NCBI RefSeq assembly: GCF_012273895.1
Contig: NC_052128.1
Coordinates: 992,001 to 1,056,000, forward strand
DNA from: Zerene cesonia
Taxonomy: Eukaryota; Arthropoda; Insecta; Lepidoptera; Pieridae
DNA: 64,000 bases
Direction: 5' to 3'
The notes under the pieces are model-generated. The model saw only the letters and a program-made list of their open reading frames with translations, did no database searches and was not told the origin of the DNA. Position numbers and translations under genes: made by a program. Below, in pieces: positions 46,108-57,289 of this stretch (positions are counted from its first letter, which is position 1; each line of letters opens with the position of its first letter).

Positions 46108-47540
46108 TAACATTAAATATGTTCCATATCCCACAAGTAGGCAAACGACTTTCTAAAGCACGCAAAGTAATTAAATGTTAAATTTGAACAAAAATTCTCA
46201 ATCGTTTTTTTTTCTACTAACGCAAGTCGAAAACAGGCGTAAAATGCCTATTGTAAACATCTTAAGCCAAACTGAATAAATCACATATTCACATAACTCT
46301 TACATACTCTTTCCTTATTTTTTTATTTTTTTTTTATTTACAGGGTCTGAACCCTCTGACTGTATAATGGGATAACAAACCAATCCATGGCAATAAATAC
46401 AAGAGATCAAAATTACAGAAGTCGCAGCTGCAGTTTGCATAACCTTGCGCAAGAGTTGATCGGGGTAAAATATTGTCTTGGGTTACGAAACGGTGCTTAT
46501 TTAACGGTACTATTAACAGATAATGTATTACGTATTGTATATATGAAGGTTATAAATATTATACAACAAGTTCAATAACAAACAATTATATCTTTAAATC
46601 CGAAACGGTTGAACTGATGGTTCTTTTGTGAATATAGTCTGAGAATCGCTCAATATTGCCCAAGTGAGGTCACCAAAATCCGTTCAGTGTTTTCGCGTGA
46701 AATATTTACAAACATACATACACACTTCTATAATAGCAGTAGTATATATTTTCCTTAGCACTCGCATATTATCGCCTTTCTCTAAATAATGAGAGAGATG
46801 TGAGACAAAATATTCAATTGATAACAAATACACGTCATAAATTCAAAATAATACATCAGTAATATATACATATCGCATATCGCCATATAATATTTCGTTA
46901 TGAGCGTGACGGAAATCAATGTCATAAAATTGCATCGAATTTACGGCAGCCATTAATAGTGCCCGCCGGATACTGTCTCATAAACAACGTATACAGGGAC
47001 GCAATTGCACTTGTGGAGGCCCTGGAATGGGGCTCGGGGCTTCTGTATCACTAAATGTATAAATTGTAGAAATAAATGTTGTAATATAAAAAATGGATTT
47101 ATTGGCTATTTTAGTGTAACTTTTCATTTTTTATCCGAATGCGACGGAAGGACGGTTATTTTATAAGGGTTGTGATTGTTGGTTATGGTTACGTATGTGC
47201 GTATGGATGGATGGATATATTTCTCTATTCTATTCTATGGAGTGTATGCTTTCAATAGTTTGGTCTTAGTCGTGAGACTAACACTGAGTACATCAAAATT
47301 AAGAAAAACTAAAATGTATGGCGCCAAAGTCTCTCTAATCTAAAACTAATTTTCATATAAATAAAAAGAAGGGGAAACCTAGGATTTAGGAGGCCCAAAA
47401 TAATATTGTTATATCGAACTACGTGCCTGGCTAGCAAAATGATATGTCAGGAATTATTGGAATATAATAATGTGTCAAGGTATTTTGGGAAGGCCGGCAA
47501 TAAATTGAAATTAACACGATCTAACTCGAACATTTATTTA
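46108..47540. other. AT-rich DNA with a Helitron-like relic
   Basis: About 46590-46740 reads on the minus strand as a Helitron-like body (TTTCACGCGAAAACACTGAA). 46975-47050 is less AT-rich with a short stop-free stretch but no recognised domain. Confidence 0.4.
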
Positions 47541-47700
47541 TTGGGCCAGCTCGCACTGGGGAAGGTGCCTCTCCTCCACAGATCGTCGTGAAATAGTGGC
47601 ATGGGAATTCTTTGTTTTTAGTACGGTAAGTGGGGGAGCTGAAGGCCGGTATGTTTTTCATCACCCTTTCCAGATCTTCCCTTTCTATTTCCGTAGTCAA
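47541..47700 (+). mobile_element. Family T SINE, 5' half
   Basis: TTGGGCCAGCTCGCACTGGG, GTCGTGAAATAGTGGCATGG and GTAAGTGGGGGAGCTGAAGG match the first half of 4411-4741. The conserved tail is missing. Confidence 0.7.
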
Positions 47701-47769
47701 TCTTTTCATCATTTTGTAATCTTGAACTTGAAGCAAAGTAAACACGATAAAGCACGTGGGTATGTGTAC

Positions 47770-47813
47770 GTCGTGGGTGAATGAAGTCGCGGGGCACAGC
47801 TTGTATACTATTA
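47770..47813 (+). mobile_element. Helitron-like 3' end, decayed
   Basis: GTGGGTGAATGAAGTCGCGG then GGCACAGCTTG resembles the Lep1 tail with CTAG changed to CTTG. Confidence 0.4.
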
Positions 47814-48134
47814 TAATATTCCTCTATTGTACCCGAGGTTGTCTGGAAACAATCGCTCTAAAGCGATAAGACCGCCTACTGTGCTTAGTTTTAAGCTTTT
47901 ACCTGGTTGTTTTTCTTTTTTTCTCTCCCTTTAAATAAGTGCAATAAAGAATAAATTAATATATAAACACGTATGTGGTAACATAAATGAATAAACAATT
48001 TAAACAGTTAGCAGTTACACAAAGAAGGAAATATTAATCTGCCCTTTGATCCTACAACATGCATCTTACAAATTATCTAACTCGTAACTTCACTAAATTC
48101 ATTATTACAGCACAGAACTTAAACGAAACTGCAG

Positions 48135-48211
48135 ATACAAAGTAAGGCATACAAAGTACCATACACAAAGTATCGTATACAAAGTATCGCATACAAAGTA
48201 AACACAAAGTT
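48135..48211. repeat. Short minisatellite, ACAAAGTA core
   Basis: Six units of 10-15 bases share the core ACAAAGTA or ACAAAGT (for example ATACAAAGTATCGC). A 93-codon minus-strand frame passes through it and is a by-product. Confidence 0.85.
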
Positions 48212-49052
48212 CCACATGCTGTAATCAGAACTTCCAAGATCCTAATCATAGACCAAGTTCCAATTTTAAAAGCGGAAAGCCCCGGTTGCGTATTGATAAA
48301 TCCGGTCTTAACCAGTTTCCACAGGATTCCGGCGGAGTGATTCCTAGATTCCACGATGTGAATACCTTTCCATTAGACTCGGAATATGTTAAGTTCAGTC
48401 CGTAGGTAATGCCTTGGAAATTTCTAGAACGCTTAAGTGATTCAGACGCTTTGGAAATTCAGTTGCATTTTGGAAATACGTATGGGAATTTTGAGAAAAT
48501 TGTACGTGTGGAGTTACAACTCGTTATGTGATATGTCCTGTCAATCTTTATATATATTCGTAACCGTACTAAGCTGTCCGTCTGTCTGCTTGTCCGACTG
48601 TCCGTCCGTAATTATCAGGCTGTATCTGATGAACATGACAGTGATAAATTTAATCCATTGCTGAAAAATTGTTGGCACGGTCATAAATTGGATGGGTTTT
48701 TTTTGCAGTTAGATAAGCTAAAGAGCTTTAGGTTATTGTTACAGAACCCGTCGTGTCGTGATTCAGAATCGCACTTGACCGTCTATTTCATAAAAATGAG
48801 CCTCGTTAATATTTGTGTATGCTGAAATAATTTTGACACACTGACCTATAACTTGTACATTTAAATACATTTGAGATTATTTTTAAATAAATTATCGTAT
48901 ACTATATTTTTTTAAACATTTAAACATATTAACTTCAGGTAATAATTTATTAAGATGTTTTAATTTCTTCTTAAAAGTAGTTGAGTTCGTACCAGCTCAA
49001 GGAAAAGACTTAAAATTTCACTTGAGATTCTTAATTCAATTTTCTTTTTAAA
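48212..49052. other. AT-rich DNA, possible repeat relic
   Basis: 48575-48620 is a run of GTCCGTCTGTCTGC-type units that often starts Helitron-like bodies. No ends are seen. Confidence 0.4.
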
Positions 49053-49350
49053 TGTCATAGAGGGCAACTGAGCTAGTGGTTCGCCTGATGGTAAGCGATC
49101 ATCACCGCCCATGAACATTCGCAGTTGGCTCCGCGAATGCGCTGCCCGGGGATCAGGGATAAGGAAAGGATTGACGGCTGAAAAGAAGAAATGGACTACG
49201 GGTGAGGTAAAGGAAAAGGTTCTCCGGCTCCCCCACTAACCGTACGAAACACAATAACATACATTTATTAATAATTTCGAGCCGGTATTCTGTGGGTTTT
49301 TCCCCGGTACTGGCCCAATTCATGCCGAAGCGTGCTCGACTCCCACACTC
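49053..49350 (-). mobile_element. Family T SINE (nearly full length)
   Basis: The minus strand reads from GAGTGTGGGAGTCGAGCACG through the pyrimidine-rich middle to CATCAGGCGAACCACTAG. A short AT insertion lies near 49260-49275. There is no long A-run. Confidence 0.78.
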
Positions 49351-49717
49351 AAAAACAGACAAGACCCAGTCCCCTAACCGTCCATAAATCGCATGACTAG
49401 AAAACTATTCTATCAAACATCAATTTATCAAAGCGATACAAACATCTACTTAAAGTAATAAATCAATCGTCCCTTTAATAACTCCGTAGTGACTGATGGC
49501 TCCATCCACGTGCAAGTGAAATGCTCTCGTCTTTTTTATAAACATCATTTTTCTAGATAATGGATCGCAACATCTTGTAGCTTTTGATTTTATATAAATT
49601 TGTTTGAGTGGTATTGTATATCTATAGTACGGTAGTAAGAGCATAGAATAGGGATAAACCAACATATTTTTAATTTAGTGTTATTTAATAAGTCGCTAAT
49701 ATTACCTATATTTATAA

Positions 49718-49920
49718 TCCTACTAATATTATAAACGCAAAAGTTTGTGAGGATATGTGTATGTTTATTACTCTTTCACGTAAAAACTACTGAACCGATT
49801 GCAATTAAATTTGGTACGTAGATAGCTGGACAACTGGAATAACACATAGGCATCTTTTTATCCCGATATTCCTACGGGATACAAACTTACGCGAGTAAAA
49901 CCGCGGGGCGCAGGTACTAG
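49718..49920 (+). mobile_element. Lep1-type Helitron (full length)
   Basis: TCCTACTAATATTATAAACG at the start, hairpin ACGCGAGTAAAACCGCGGGG near the end, CTAG at 49917-49920. Flanked by A and T as in 3821-4020. Confidence 0.88.
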
Positions 49921-50320
49921 TAACTAAAGTCTTTATAGCATCTTGTTTAAAGCTGTCTACTTTAATAATCGGGGTAGCTTTCCTTCTTTGTTCAATCTAC
50001 TTTCAATCGGACACTAAAGAGTTCCAGTATACAATATACCTTTGGTCTCAAAATGACATCGAAAAACCAGTTTTCAAAACATTTCACGATGTATGCAAAC
50101 CTGATATCAATTGTAACTCGTTCGATTAAAAACCGTCACTCCAGCGTCACCGCGTTCAATAGTGGAGCACTCTTATCTATTGAGTGTTTATAGGGTTACG
50201 TTAACGGGCGCTCGCTGTGAAAAATATGACAGGGACTGATTTTGTTTCGAAACGGGCCCTTGAATTTGTTTAAGGTGTGCTGGATTAGGGTCAGGTGGAT
50301 GTATTTGTATCGATAAACTT

Positions 50321-50338
50321 ACACACACACACACACAC
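50321..50338. repeat. AC dinucleotide microsatellite
   Basis: Nine AC units. Confidence 0.95.
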
Positions 50339-50904
50339 TAAGATTGTCTTATGTTACAGTTCTAAGGCTTTCTAAGTTATTTGTCAGACACTTTTGGAAT
50401 GAATCTTAGTTATAATTGTATATTTGTTTATTGTTTTCTTTAAGTATATATTTAAGGTAAAACAGCGTTTAAATAACAAAAAAATGTTATGTTATATAAA
50501 ATGACATATTAATAAACATCTGCTTTTATCCACAATCATATTAAATAAATGCGACATATTTCGATCAACTTGCGAATGTATAATAAAACAAATACAACTG
50601 AATTACTTGATACATTTTTATAAAATAAGTAAAAATTGCCATATAAAAAAGTAGCCAAGTAGAAAAGTTCCGGGAATAATGAAACAACATCATTGTTCAT
50701 TCGACCTCGAGGATATATCTCGGCGAACGCGTGCGTGTTCTGACTTCTGAATACAGGGTTATCTTAATTTTATATAATATATTAACATAATACCCCACTA
50801 TTATGTTACGTAACGTTGGGGTGTCTTCTGAACTTGTGAAAAAGTGAAGTTAAAATTCGTACGAAGTAAAGATATGGATATTTGGTAAGACAGGATGAAT
50901 GTTT

Positions 50905-51181
50905 GAAATTAAAAACTTTTTATCGGATTTCAAACGCGATTTATAATATATAGGTCAAAGTGAAAAATCTTCAAAAGAAGATAAGGATAATATGATATAC
51001 ATATTAAGGATATATACCATACTAGCTGCGCCCTGCGTTTTCACTCGTGTAAGATTTAACCTGACATTTCGTACACTTTACAGAGAGCGTGGTCACGGGA
51101 AGACTGGTTAGTAAAAACCGTTAAAAGTTTTTGATTTCTGAATGCATTATACTTGTCCAAAATAAAACATAAGAAAATACT
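50905..51181. mobile_element. Foldback element, family F, interrupted by a Lep1 tail
   Basis: The left arm GAAATTAAAAACTTTTTATC, centre CAGAGAGCGTGGTCACGGG and right arm AACCGTTAAAAGTTTTTGAT follow the order of 54852-55061 and end in the same ATAAGAAAATACT. A Helitron tail (51022-51055) stands between left arm and centre. Confidence 0.6.
51022..51055 (-). mobile_element. Lep1-type Helitron, 3' tail only
   Basis: CTAGCTGCGCCCTGCGTTTT then CACTCGTGTAAG. The rest of the element is missing. Confidence 0.65.
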
Positions 51182-51272
51182 AATTTCTTTCACTAATAAA
51201 CAGCCGATCGGATTATGATGAAATTTTTTATGCATATACATTATCAAAGATAGCTTTCATCCAATCTGTCAC

Positions 51273-51362
51273 TACCCATGAACATTATCAAGGCCTGCAA
51301 TTGTTCATGGGCATATGGTCGCTACCATCAGGCGACCCAGCACCTTAGCCAATTATAAAAAC
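51273..51362 (+). mobile_element. Family T-tailed SINE, 3' fragment
   Basis: TTGTTCATGGGCATATGGTC then GCTACCATCAGGCGACCCAG, ending with a short A-rich run. The sequence before it is an inverted scrap (CCCATGAACATTATC) of the same tail. Confidence 0.6.
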
Positions 51363-52028
51363 AACAGAGTTATTGAATTAAATCCGCGGATCAAATGTAA
51401 GTAGTCCATCAAAAACTAACTAGGGTAAATGGACCTGTTGCCATCGCATGCCTCGGCGACCGTCCGCCATTTTGAATCCAGTGTATGTGCCCATAATAAC
51501 TGTTTTACATGTCAAATCCATCACACTGGAAATGGGTTATACATAACTGCCAATTATCTGCTTATTTTTACTCATTTACACGTTGGTAATTTCGGTAAAA
51601 ACGTAATTTTCCGTGTTGATGGTAATGTCTTGATTATTGTTTATATCCAACAAGTTTTTGCCTGTCGCTTCGCTCGCGTTTGATTTGCCATGTAACCATT
51701 TTATATGGACCTAGGGTAAAAAGTTTCATTTAAATTTATGCAGTCGTTTATAAAGAATTGAGTGGCAAACACACGCACAGAAGAACTACATATAAAGAAT
51801 AAAATCAGCATTGGACTCATCAATCTTGCGCATCTTGAAGTTGGTCCCTATGATAAAATTTACATAGTTTTTATTTTTAACACCATCTTTAATTATTGTT
51901 CGTGTACAATACACAAACTATTATTAAATTCTAAAACAATAACCAGCTCACTGAGTAAGTAAATTAAATTTTTAAGTTTATATATTTATTTCGTTTTTTT
52001 TACATAAAAAATTACCCTATCGTTCGTT
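51363..52028. other. AT-rich DNA, nothing firm
   Basis: 51655-51690 (TTGCCTGTCGCTTCGCTCGC) resembles the tail of another Helitron-like family. Two short frames (84 and 66 codons) lack features. Confidence 0.4.
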
Positions 52029-52100
52029 CGTATCAGTCGTTTTTGTGTGAAAGACTAATAAACATCCATACACCACTACAAACTTTCGCATTTTTTATAC
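52029..52100 (-). mobile_element. Lep1-type Helitron, 5' part
   Basis: The minus strand has AATGCGAAAGTTTGTAGTGG, GTTTATTAGTCTTTCACACA and AAAACGACTGATACG. The 3' half is absent, and a full copy in the same orientation starts three bases further on. Confidence 0.65.
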
Positions 52101-52102
52101 TA

Positions 52103-52304
52103 CTAGCTGCGCCCCGCGGTTTCACCCGCGTAAGTCCGTATCCCGTAGGAATATTGGGATAAAAAGTTGCCTATATGTTATTCCAGTTGTCCAGCTGTCT
52201 ACATGCCAAATTTCATTGCAATCGGTTCAGTAGTTTTTGCGTGAAAGAGTAACAAACACACACACACATCTTTACAAACTTTCACATTTATAATATTAGT
52301 ATGA
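52103..52304 (-). mobile_element. Lep1-type Helitron (full length)
   Basis: CTAG at 52103, CCGCGGTTTCACCCGCG hairpin, body, and a minus-strand start TCATACTAATATTATAAATG. Tandem with the truncated copy just before it. Confidence 0.87.
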
Positions 52305-52359
52305 TAATAGGATTCGAATGCTATAAAAGCTAGTACTTCATAAATGTGAATTTTTTAAA

Positions 52360-52470
52360 GGACTGAAAAATTTAATCACTAGGCGGGATTCGAACCCGCG
52401 TCCTTAGCCTGACCTCGGCCACCAGTGATTCCGTTTCAGTTATCAAATTTCTTCTATTCTTATGAAAAAA
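52360..52470 (-). mobile_element. tRNA-like foldback element, family S2 (diverged)
   Basis: On the minus strand AGAATAGAAGAAATTTGATA is followed by GGTGGCCGAGGTCAGGCTAA (A-box, D-arm) and GACGCGGGTTCGAATCCCGC (T-arm, B-box). The right inverted end is weakly preserved. The tRNA-like head is more canonical here than elsewhere. Confidence 0.62.
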
Positions 52471-53548
52471 TGCTGAAAAATTGTGTTAAATTATAATTTA
52501 ATATAAAAATGTGATTGTGCACTCCAACTTAGCAACAAAAACCAATAGAGAAATAATTATTTAGAATACATTCAAGTTCATAAACAAACATACAATTTAT
52601 ATGTAATAAAATTAAAGTTGAAATATCTTAGTAGCGGTAAGAATATTCGTAAAATGCCGAGTAATTAAAAGATTTAAAGCGGAATTTTTTTATTTTCAGA
52701 AAACTCTCAAGATTTTCACATTTCTTTAGCAACTTGGGCATCGCTTCTGTACTACATTTCGTATTTCTCAATAGCAAATTCCATTCAGCATAACACTGCG
52801 AAAAAATTGCTTAAAATTTAAAGAACTCTGCTATTTTTTCAAATAGTTTAGCAAAATGCAAACTTAACGCAATATGATAGCAATAATTCACAGGAACATC
52901 AGCGAAGATCTCGATGTCTTAAACTTTGAAACATTTCTAGGAACCGCGTGTTATAGTGAATGGAAAATAAACGTAATGAAATTATTAATACATAATTAGC
53001 TAATACATAAGAACTTCAAAATAACGAAGCTAACAGAAATTAAGAAAAATGAATCGAAAATTCATAAGATGTTGATAAATAGACTTGTCGTAAACAAGAA
53101 TCTAAGAGTCAATTAATCTTTAATATAAATAACCATAAACTTAACATTTTCTCAATTTTGTGTTACTTCAAATATATTTATCAATTCATTGGGTATATAA
53201 GCTTTTGCAAGTCTTCATTGTAATTTCTCAGGCATGCAGAATTATACAAAAATTTCAATGGTAGCCTGAAAAACTATACATTACAAATCTAGAAAGATCT
53301 GTATTGAAGGGAATAGAAAAAAGACAAAAAAGGAAATATCATAAAAAAAATAGAGAGGTCATCCAACTCTTGACCCAATAGTCATAAAAATAAATGTTAT
53401 ATACCAGCATTCATTTCCTACCCTAGAATAATAATAAAAATAACAGTTTGTAAACCATCCCAAGACAGCCAAAGGGATTAAGATGTTATCAACTAATACA
53501 TAAAGCTGCTTTTTAAAAACTCACTATTATTTTTCTCATAGATGCAAA
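52471..53548. other. AT-rich DNA, nothing recognised
   Basis: No open frame over 60 codons and no repeat match in the window. Confidence 0.5.
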
Positions 53549-53760
53549 TGATCATCATAAGTTCACATTTATTCCCACTGTAGGGACACAGAAGATTAAA
53601 ATGCTTTATAACTGAGAAATTTCTCATCGAAAGATAAAAATATTACTATTCTTAAACAATTTCTCAACGTGTAAACAATTTGACAAATCAATTTATCTTT
53701 TTGAATCCCTTTCCTTTTATTTCAAATCAGAGGCCTTAACCATTGCGCCTCTGAGCATAT
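53549..53760 (-). mobile_element. Family U SINE (strongly decayed)
   Basis: ATTCCCACTGTAGGGACACA at one end and CAGAGGCCTTAACCATTGCG then CCTCTGAGC at the other keep the order of family U. The middle is unrecognisable. Confidence 0.4.
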
Positions 53761-53920
53761 TGTTAAGAGAGCACAGCAAATAAACAAAGAGGGTTACTGT
53801 TGCATCCTATTAAAGTCCTCAACCATATTGGGCTTTTTACATACTCGTACATCCGAGCATTTACCTAGTGCATTTATTTTAGGCATCATGTGGTCGCGGA
53901 AATGTTAAGACGGACCCATG

Positions 53921-54031
53921 ACCTTGTTGTGAAAGAGGGGTATTAGTTGGTAGGAATCCGACATAACCCACGGATTATCCCCTGAGGGCCGTGGGTGTCT
54001 AAGCAACATTTATCACAATAAAAAAACAAAT
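53921..54031 (+). mobile_element. Family V non-LTR type fragment
   Basis: AGTTGGTAGGAATCCGACAT then AACCCACGG and GAGGGCCGTGGGTGTCT, ending in an A-run. Matches the 3' parts of 34862-35164 and 62438-62650. Confidence 0.65.
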
Positions 54032-54254
54032 TTAATGTGAATGAAGAATATCATCGAGTGACTATCAATGATTGATTGTACAAACATCCTGAGTGGGTGT
54101 CACTGAGTTATGTCCCATACGCCATATTTATAACAGGAAGATACTATTAACCCTAGATAACCCCATTTGTAACGGCAGCTGCGAAATGACGAGAGCCCAG
54201 TGTGTGATTATAGCTTTAGTCAGTGTGAATTATACCACCGTATGAGTCGTACAT

Positions 54255-54462
54255 GACCGCCTCCTTGGTACAGTGGTTAGCGCGTGAGCTTAGAACCGAG
54301 GGGTCCTGGGTTCGATTCCCGGTAGAGACGCAAAAAAAAATGTCTCGGTCTGGCAGGACACAGGAGGCTGATCACCTACTTGTCCATAAAGAAAATCGAT
54401 CAGTGAAACAGACGTATATCATCTGTCCCATACCCCAGTAGGGGACACGGTACTTCGCTTTT
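54255..54462 (+). mobile_element. tRNA-derived SINE, family S1 (full, with target duplication)
   Basis: GACCGCCTCCTTGGTACAGT, then GGTTCGATTCCCGGTAGAG and the complete body. The 14 bases TATGAGTCGTACAT stand at 54241-54254 and again at 54463-54476, a perfect target duplication. It is probably one of the youngest insertions in the window. The 208-bp length serves as family reference. Confidence 0.92.
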
Positions 54463-54476
54463 TATGAGTCGTACAT

Positions 54477-54839
54477 ACTAACAGCGCCGTTAATATTTTT
54501 CCGGAAATAATAATTGTTCACTAAGCTTTCCTTCGAAATTGTCAAAACACATAATTTAATGGCACCATACGGGAGGTACCAGCGTTCAAAGAAAAAATCA
54601 TTTTAGGTAACGAATGCAGAAGCTTCTGCATTTCTTATTTATATGATCTTATATATTTTTAATCTATGAGCAAATCTATTACTTTAATATAAAAATACAT
54701 TACTTGTAGTCCGTACCCATATATCACACTTATAATACGAATAAAAAACGAAACCTTTAAGGATCTGCGAAACCGGCCCTATATATATCTCCATCACATA
54801 AGATGAATTGAATGTTTATATCGCCGCGGCCTATAAAAC
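54477..54839. other. AT-rich DNA, nothing recognised
   Basis: No frame, RNA gene or repeat match. Confidence 0.5.
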
Positions 54840-54851
54840 AAAAAGAGAGTC

Positions 54852-55061
54852 TAGAAATTAAAAACTTTTTAACGGATTTAAAGGCGATTTATTCATTATA
54901 TTATTAACCCAACGTTTCGAACACTTTAGAGCGAGCGTGGTTACGCGGAGACTGTAAGTCTCAGTCAGCAATATAATTAATAAATCGCGTTCAAATCCTT
55001 TAAAAAGTTTTTAATTTCTAAATGTATAATACTCGCGTAAAATCAAACACAAGAAAATACT
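54852..55061. mobile_element. Foldback element, family F, flanked by 12-bp direct repeats
   Basis: Arms at 54854-54893 and 54979-55018 are imperfect inverted repeats of about 40 bp (left begins GAAATTAAAAACTTTTTAAC). The centre is CAACGTTTCGAACACTTTAG then AGCGAGCGTGG, and a 43-base extension (AATGTATAATACTCGCGTAA onward) lies beyond the right arm. AAAAAGAGAGTC stands on both sides (54840-54851 and 55062-55073). Relatives are at 50905, 30391, 23617 and near 59658. It is non-coding. Confidence 0.72.
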
Positions 55062-55368
55062 AAAAAGAGAGTCGTATCTTCTACAGAGTGGATTTGAGGA
55101 GCATTTAACCTCGGTACTTCGAGAGCACTGAGCCTGAACATTTGACACTGAATGTAGGACCGTACAGACCATGTCGGCCGTAAACCACTAGACCACGTGG
55201 GGCGCAATAGGGCATGAATTGGAGCTTGAACGCTTGATGGGACGAATTTAACATGGCTCCATCCCGCAACCATTTACCTTTGTAGAAACGGACTCCCTGT
55301 TAATACGAACGATACGCGGTATATATCCGTAGGAAGTGAAAAAACTTAACTTGCGCGATTCAGAAAAT
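55062..55368. repeat. Unrecognised repeat Z (copy 1)
   Basis: Begins AAAAAGAGAGTC and ends ACTTGCGCGATTCAGAAAA. The last 90 bases (from TGTAGAAACGGACTCCCT at 55281) align well with copy 2 at 55821-56166; the inside is alignable but diverged. On the minus strand ACGTGGTCTAGTGGTTTACG resembles a tRNA A-box, so a tRNA-derived SINE is possible. A 76-codon frame overlaps without features. Confidence 0.6.
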
Positions 55369-55820
55369 TTCCAACGTGCAATTGTGTTTTAGACTTTATC
55401 TGAATAGAAGTAAGATATAATTTTAATGTAATGCTAACGGGTAGAGTTTAAAGATGTTGAATTTGCTTTATTATTACTTGCGCAGGGCTGCGTATGCCTG
55501 GATGAATAGGATTAACGAACAATGGTCTTGTGAAAACCTGTTTTAAAACCCTTGTTCATATCGGGTGTTGCGTAATAACTAGTTTTATAACGGTCATAGA
55601 TTGTGCTTTTTCTATTTATCAGTATTATATTATAATAATACTAATGTAACTGATTTATGGTTTTTATATGTAGTAGATATTTGGGTTTTACAGTTATTTT
55701 TCTCTTAAATCTTACATATTAAACAAAACATTGCTAACGTTTTATTTTCCATATATTTAAAATCAATAAATCACTCAACAAAAAACAAAACGTTAACATT
55801 AATTTTGTCATAAATCTAGC
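55369..55820. other. AT-rich DNA between the two Z copies
   Basis: No frame or repeat recognised. Confidence 0.5.
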
Positions 55821-56166
55821 AAAAAGAGAGTCAAATTTTCTACTACAGTGGTGTTGGGGAACATTTTTCCTCTATTTAAACCTCATAATGACCTGGATTC
55901 ACAGGCATGGCTCAATATTGACCGCAACAGCAGTCCCTTCACTGAATATTGCATCTGGTTCCAGGGCAACACCAAACCCGACCATCTGATGACAATATTG
56001 CGTATGGGTCCAACTTAATGGAGGCACTCACTTGGGAGCGGATTTAGAACGGATCCGCTCCTTGTACCGAATTCCTGTGTAGAAACGGACTCCCTCTGAG
56101 TCAATGCGGCGCGTGTGTTATATACGTACCGGCTAAAAAAATATCACTTGCGCGATTCAGAAAAAT
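55821..56166. repeat. Unrecognised repeat Z (copy 2)
   Basis: The same ends as copy 1 (AAAAAGAGAGTC; CACTTGCGCGATTCAGAAAA) and the phrase TGTAGAAACGGACTCCCTC at 56078. GC content is much higher than the surroundings. AAAAAGAGAGTC occurs once here, which supports reading the doubled motif around 54852-55061 as an insertion duplication. Confidence 0.6.
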
Positions 56167-57034
56167 ATTTTTGAATTTGACTTTTTTTCCCATATTTCTT
56201 TTTACTTATAATTTTATATGTACCGTTACTATTTTTATTATAAATGCGTTATATAATAATAATTGTGTGAATGCGACAGTTATATAATTAATAATGTGTG
56301 GGAAAAGGATAGTAATACGCTTATCAAGTACACAAGGTTATTTGTGGTTGATACGTGTAAATTATAATTTGTTGGCGTTATGGTTAATCAGCACTTCTAT
56401 GGTTTTATATATTATTACAATTTACGAATACATATATTATATTGTCTTTATGATAGTGACGTCATATGATTATACTATGTTATTGGTGAGATATACTGAG
56501 AAACACAAGAGGTAAGTTCTAATCTTCTATCTTGCTTAAAGTGGTACAATTATACAATTGGATTTATTTCAATATAAAATAGGTGTTCCATAAAATATAC
56601 CCGTATACCCGTTTTTAAGGAACACAAAAATTTATTAACTTGACAAATATAATTGAAATATCAATGATGATATGGTACTGATATCTTTAATACAGGTTAC
56701 TCCGTAACCTAGCAAAGATATTGGTCTTCAACCTTTCATTGTTTGATGCCTATTTATACTGCTACCGTGGTGTACTTAACTGTAAGGTTAGGTTAAGTGT
56801 TTGATTTAAGAAACAAATTTGAATTTGAAATTTGAATCAATTTATTACGCTTGACAATAAATATGTTATATTACTCAGACAAAGATATTTGACAATTGAA
56901 TTTGTCTAAAATACTGAAGACGTTACATACCTTTTTGCGATAGTTGGTTAGGTGGAATTCACCTGAAAAAATAAGTAATTGTTAATAGTGTTCTAGTTAT
57001 ATTCTTATAAAAAAATAAACACTAAGCACAACTC
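56167..57034. other. AT-rich DNA, nothing recognised
   Basis: A 73-codon frame at 56294 is hydrophobic and tyrosine-rich, as expected of AT-rich sequence. Confidence 0.45.
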
Positions 57035-57289
57035 AAACTCAAATATTTATTTATTCATTCAGACCTCTTCCAAAATCACGTCTGAATCGTCATAACACAG
57101 CTTTATTATTACCACCGGTTCGTGAAGCAGTTTCTACAGAAAAGAGCCGGCAAGGAACTTTGTAGTTTTGTTTTAAAAAATTCTTTTTATTTCTACATAA
57201 TATGTTATTTTTACATAACAATAATGACCTGTGGTTCTTAAGGCACAACATTCCATGGGTTTTCATCTTCCATACAGATATATAAGTTT
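57035..57289 (-). mobile_element. 3' end of a Jockey-like non-LTR retrotransposon
   Basis: On the minus strand, after the ORF relic, come CTTGCCGGCTCTTTTCTGTA, GAAACTGCTTCACGAACCGG and TGACGATTCAGACGTG, ending in AATAAATAAATATTTGAGTT. I recognise this layout from lepidopteran non-LTR elements. A shorter relic is at 37298-37355. Confidence 0.6.

Noticed and set aside
46300..46350. Good splice acceptor (T-rich tract then TTTACAGGG)
   Set aside because: All three frames after it meet a stop within about 40 bases, and no donor or exon partner is visible.
48073..48354. 93-codon minus-strand frame rich in cysteine and tyrosine
   Set aside because: The periodic peptide is produced by the ACAAAGTA minisatellite.
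50321..50338. CRISPR-like or regulatory meaning for simple repeats here
   Set aside because: Plain microsatellite in a eukaryotic genome; no spacer structure anywhere in the window.
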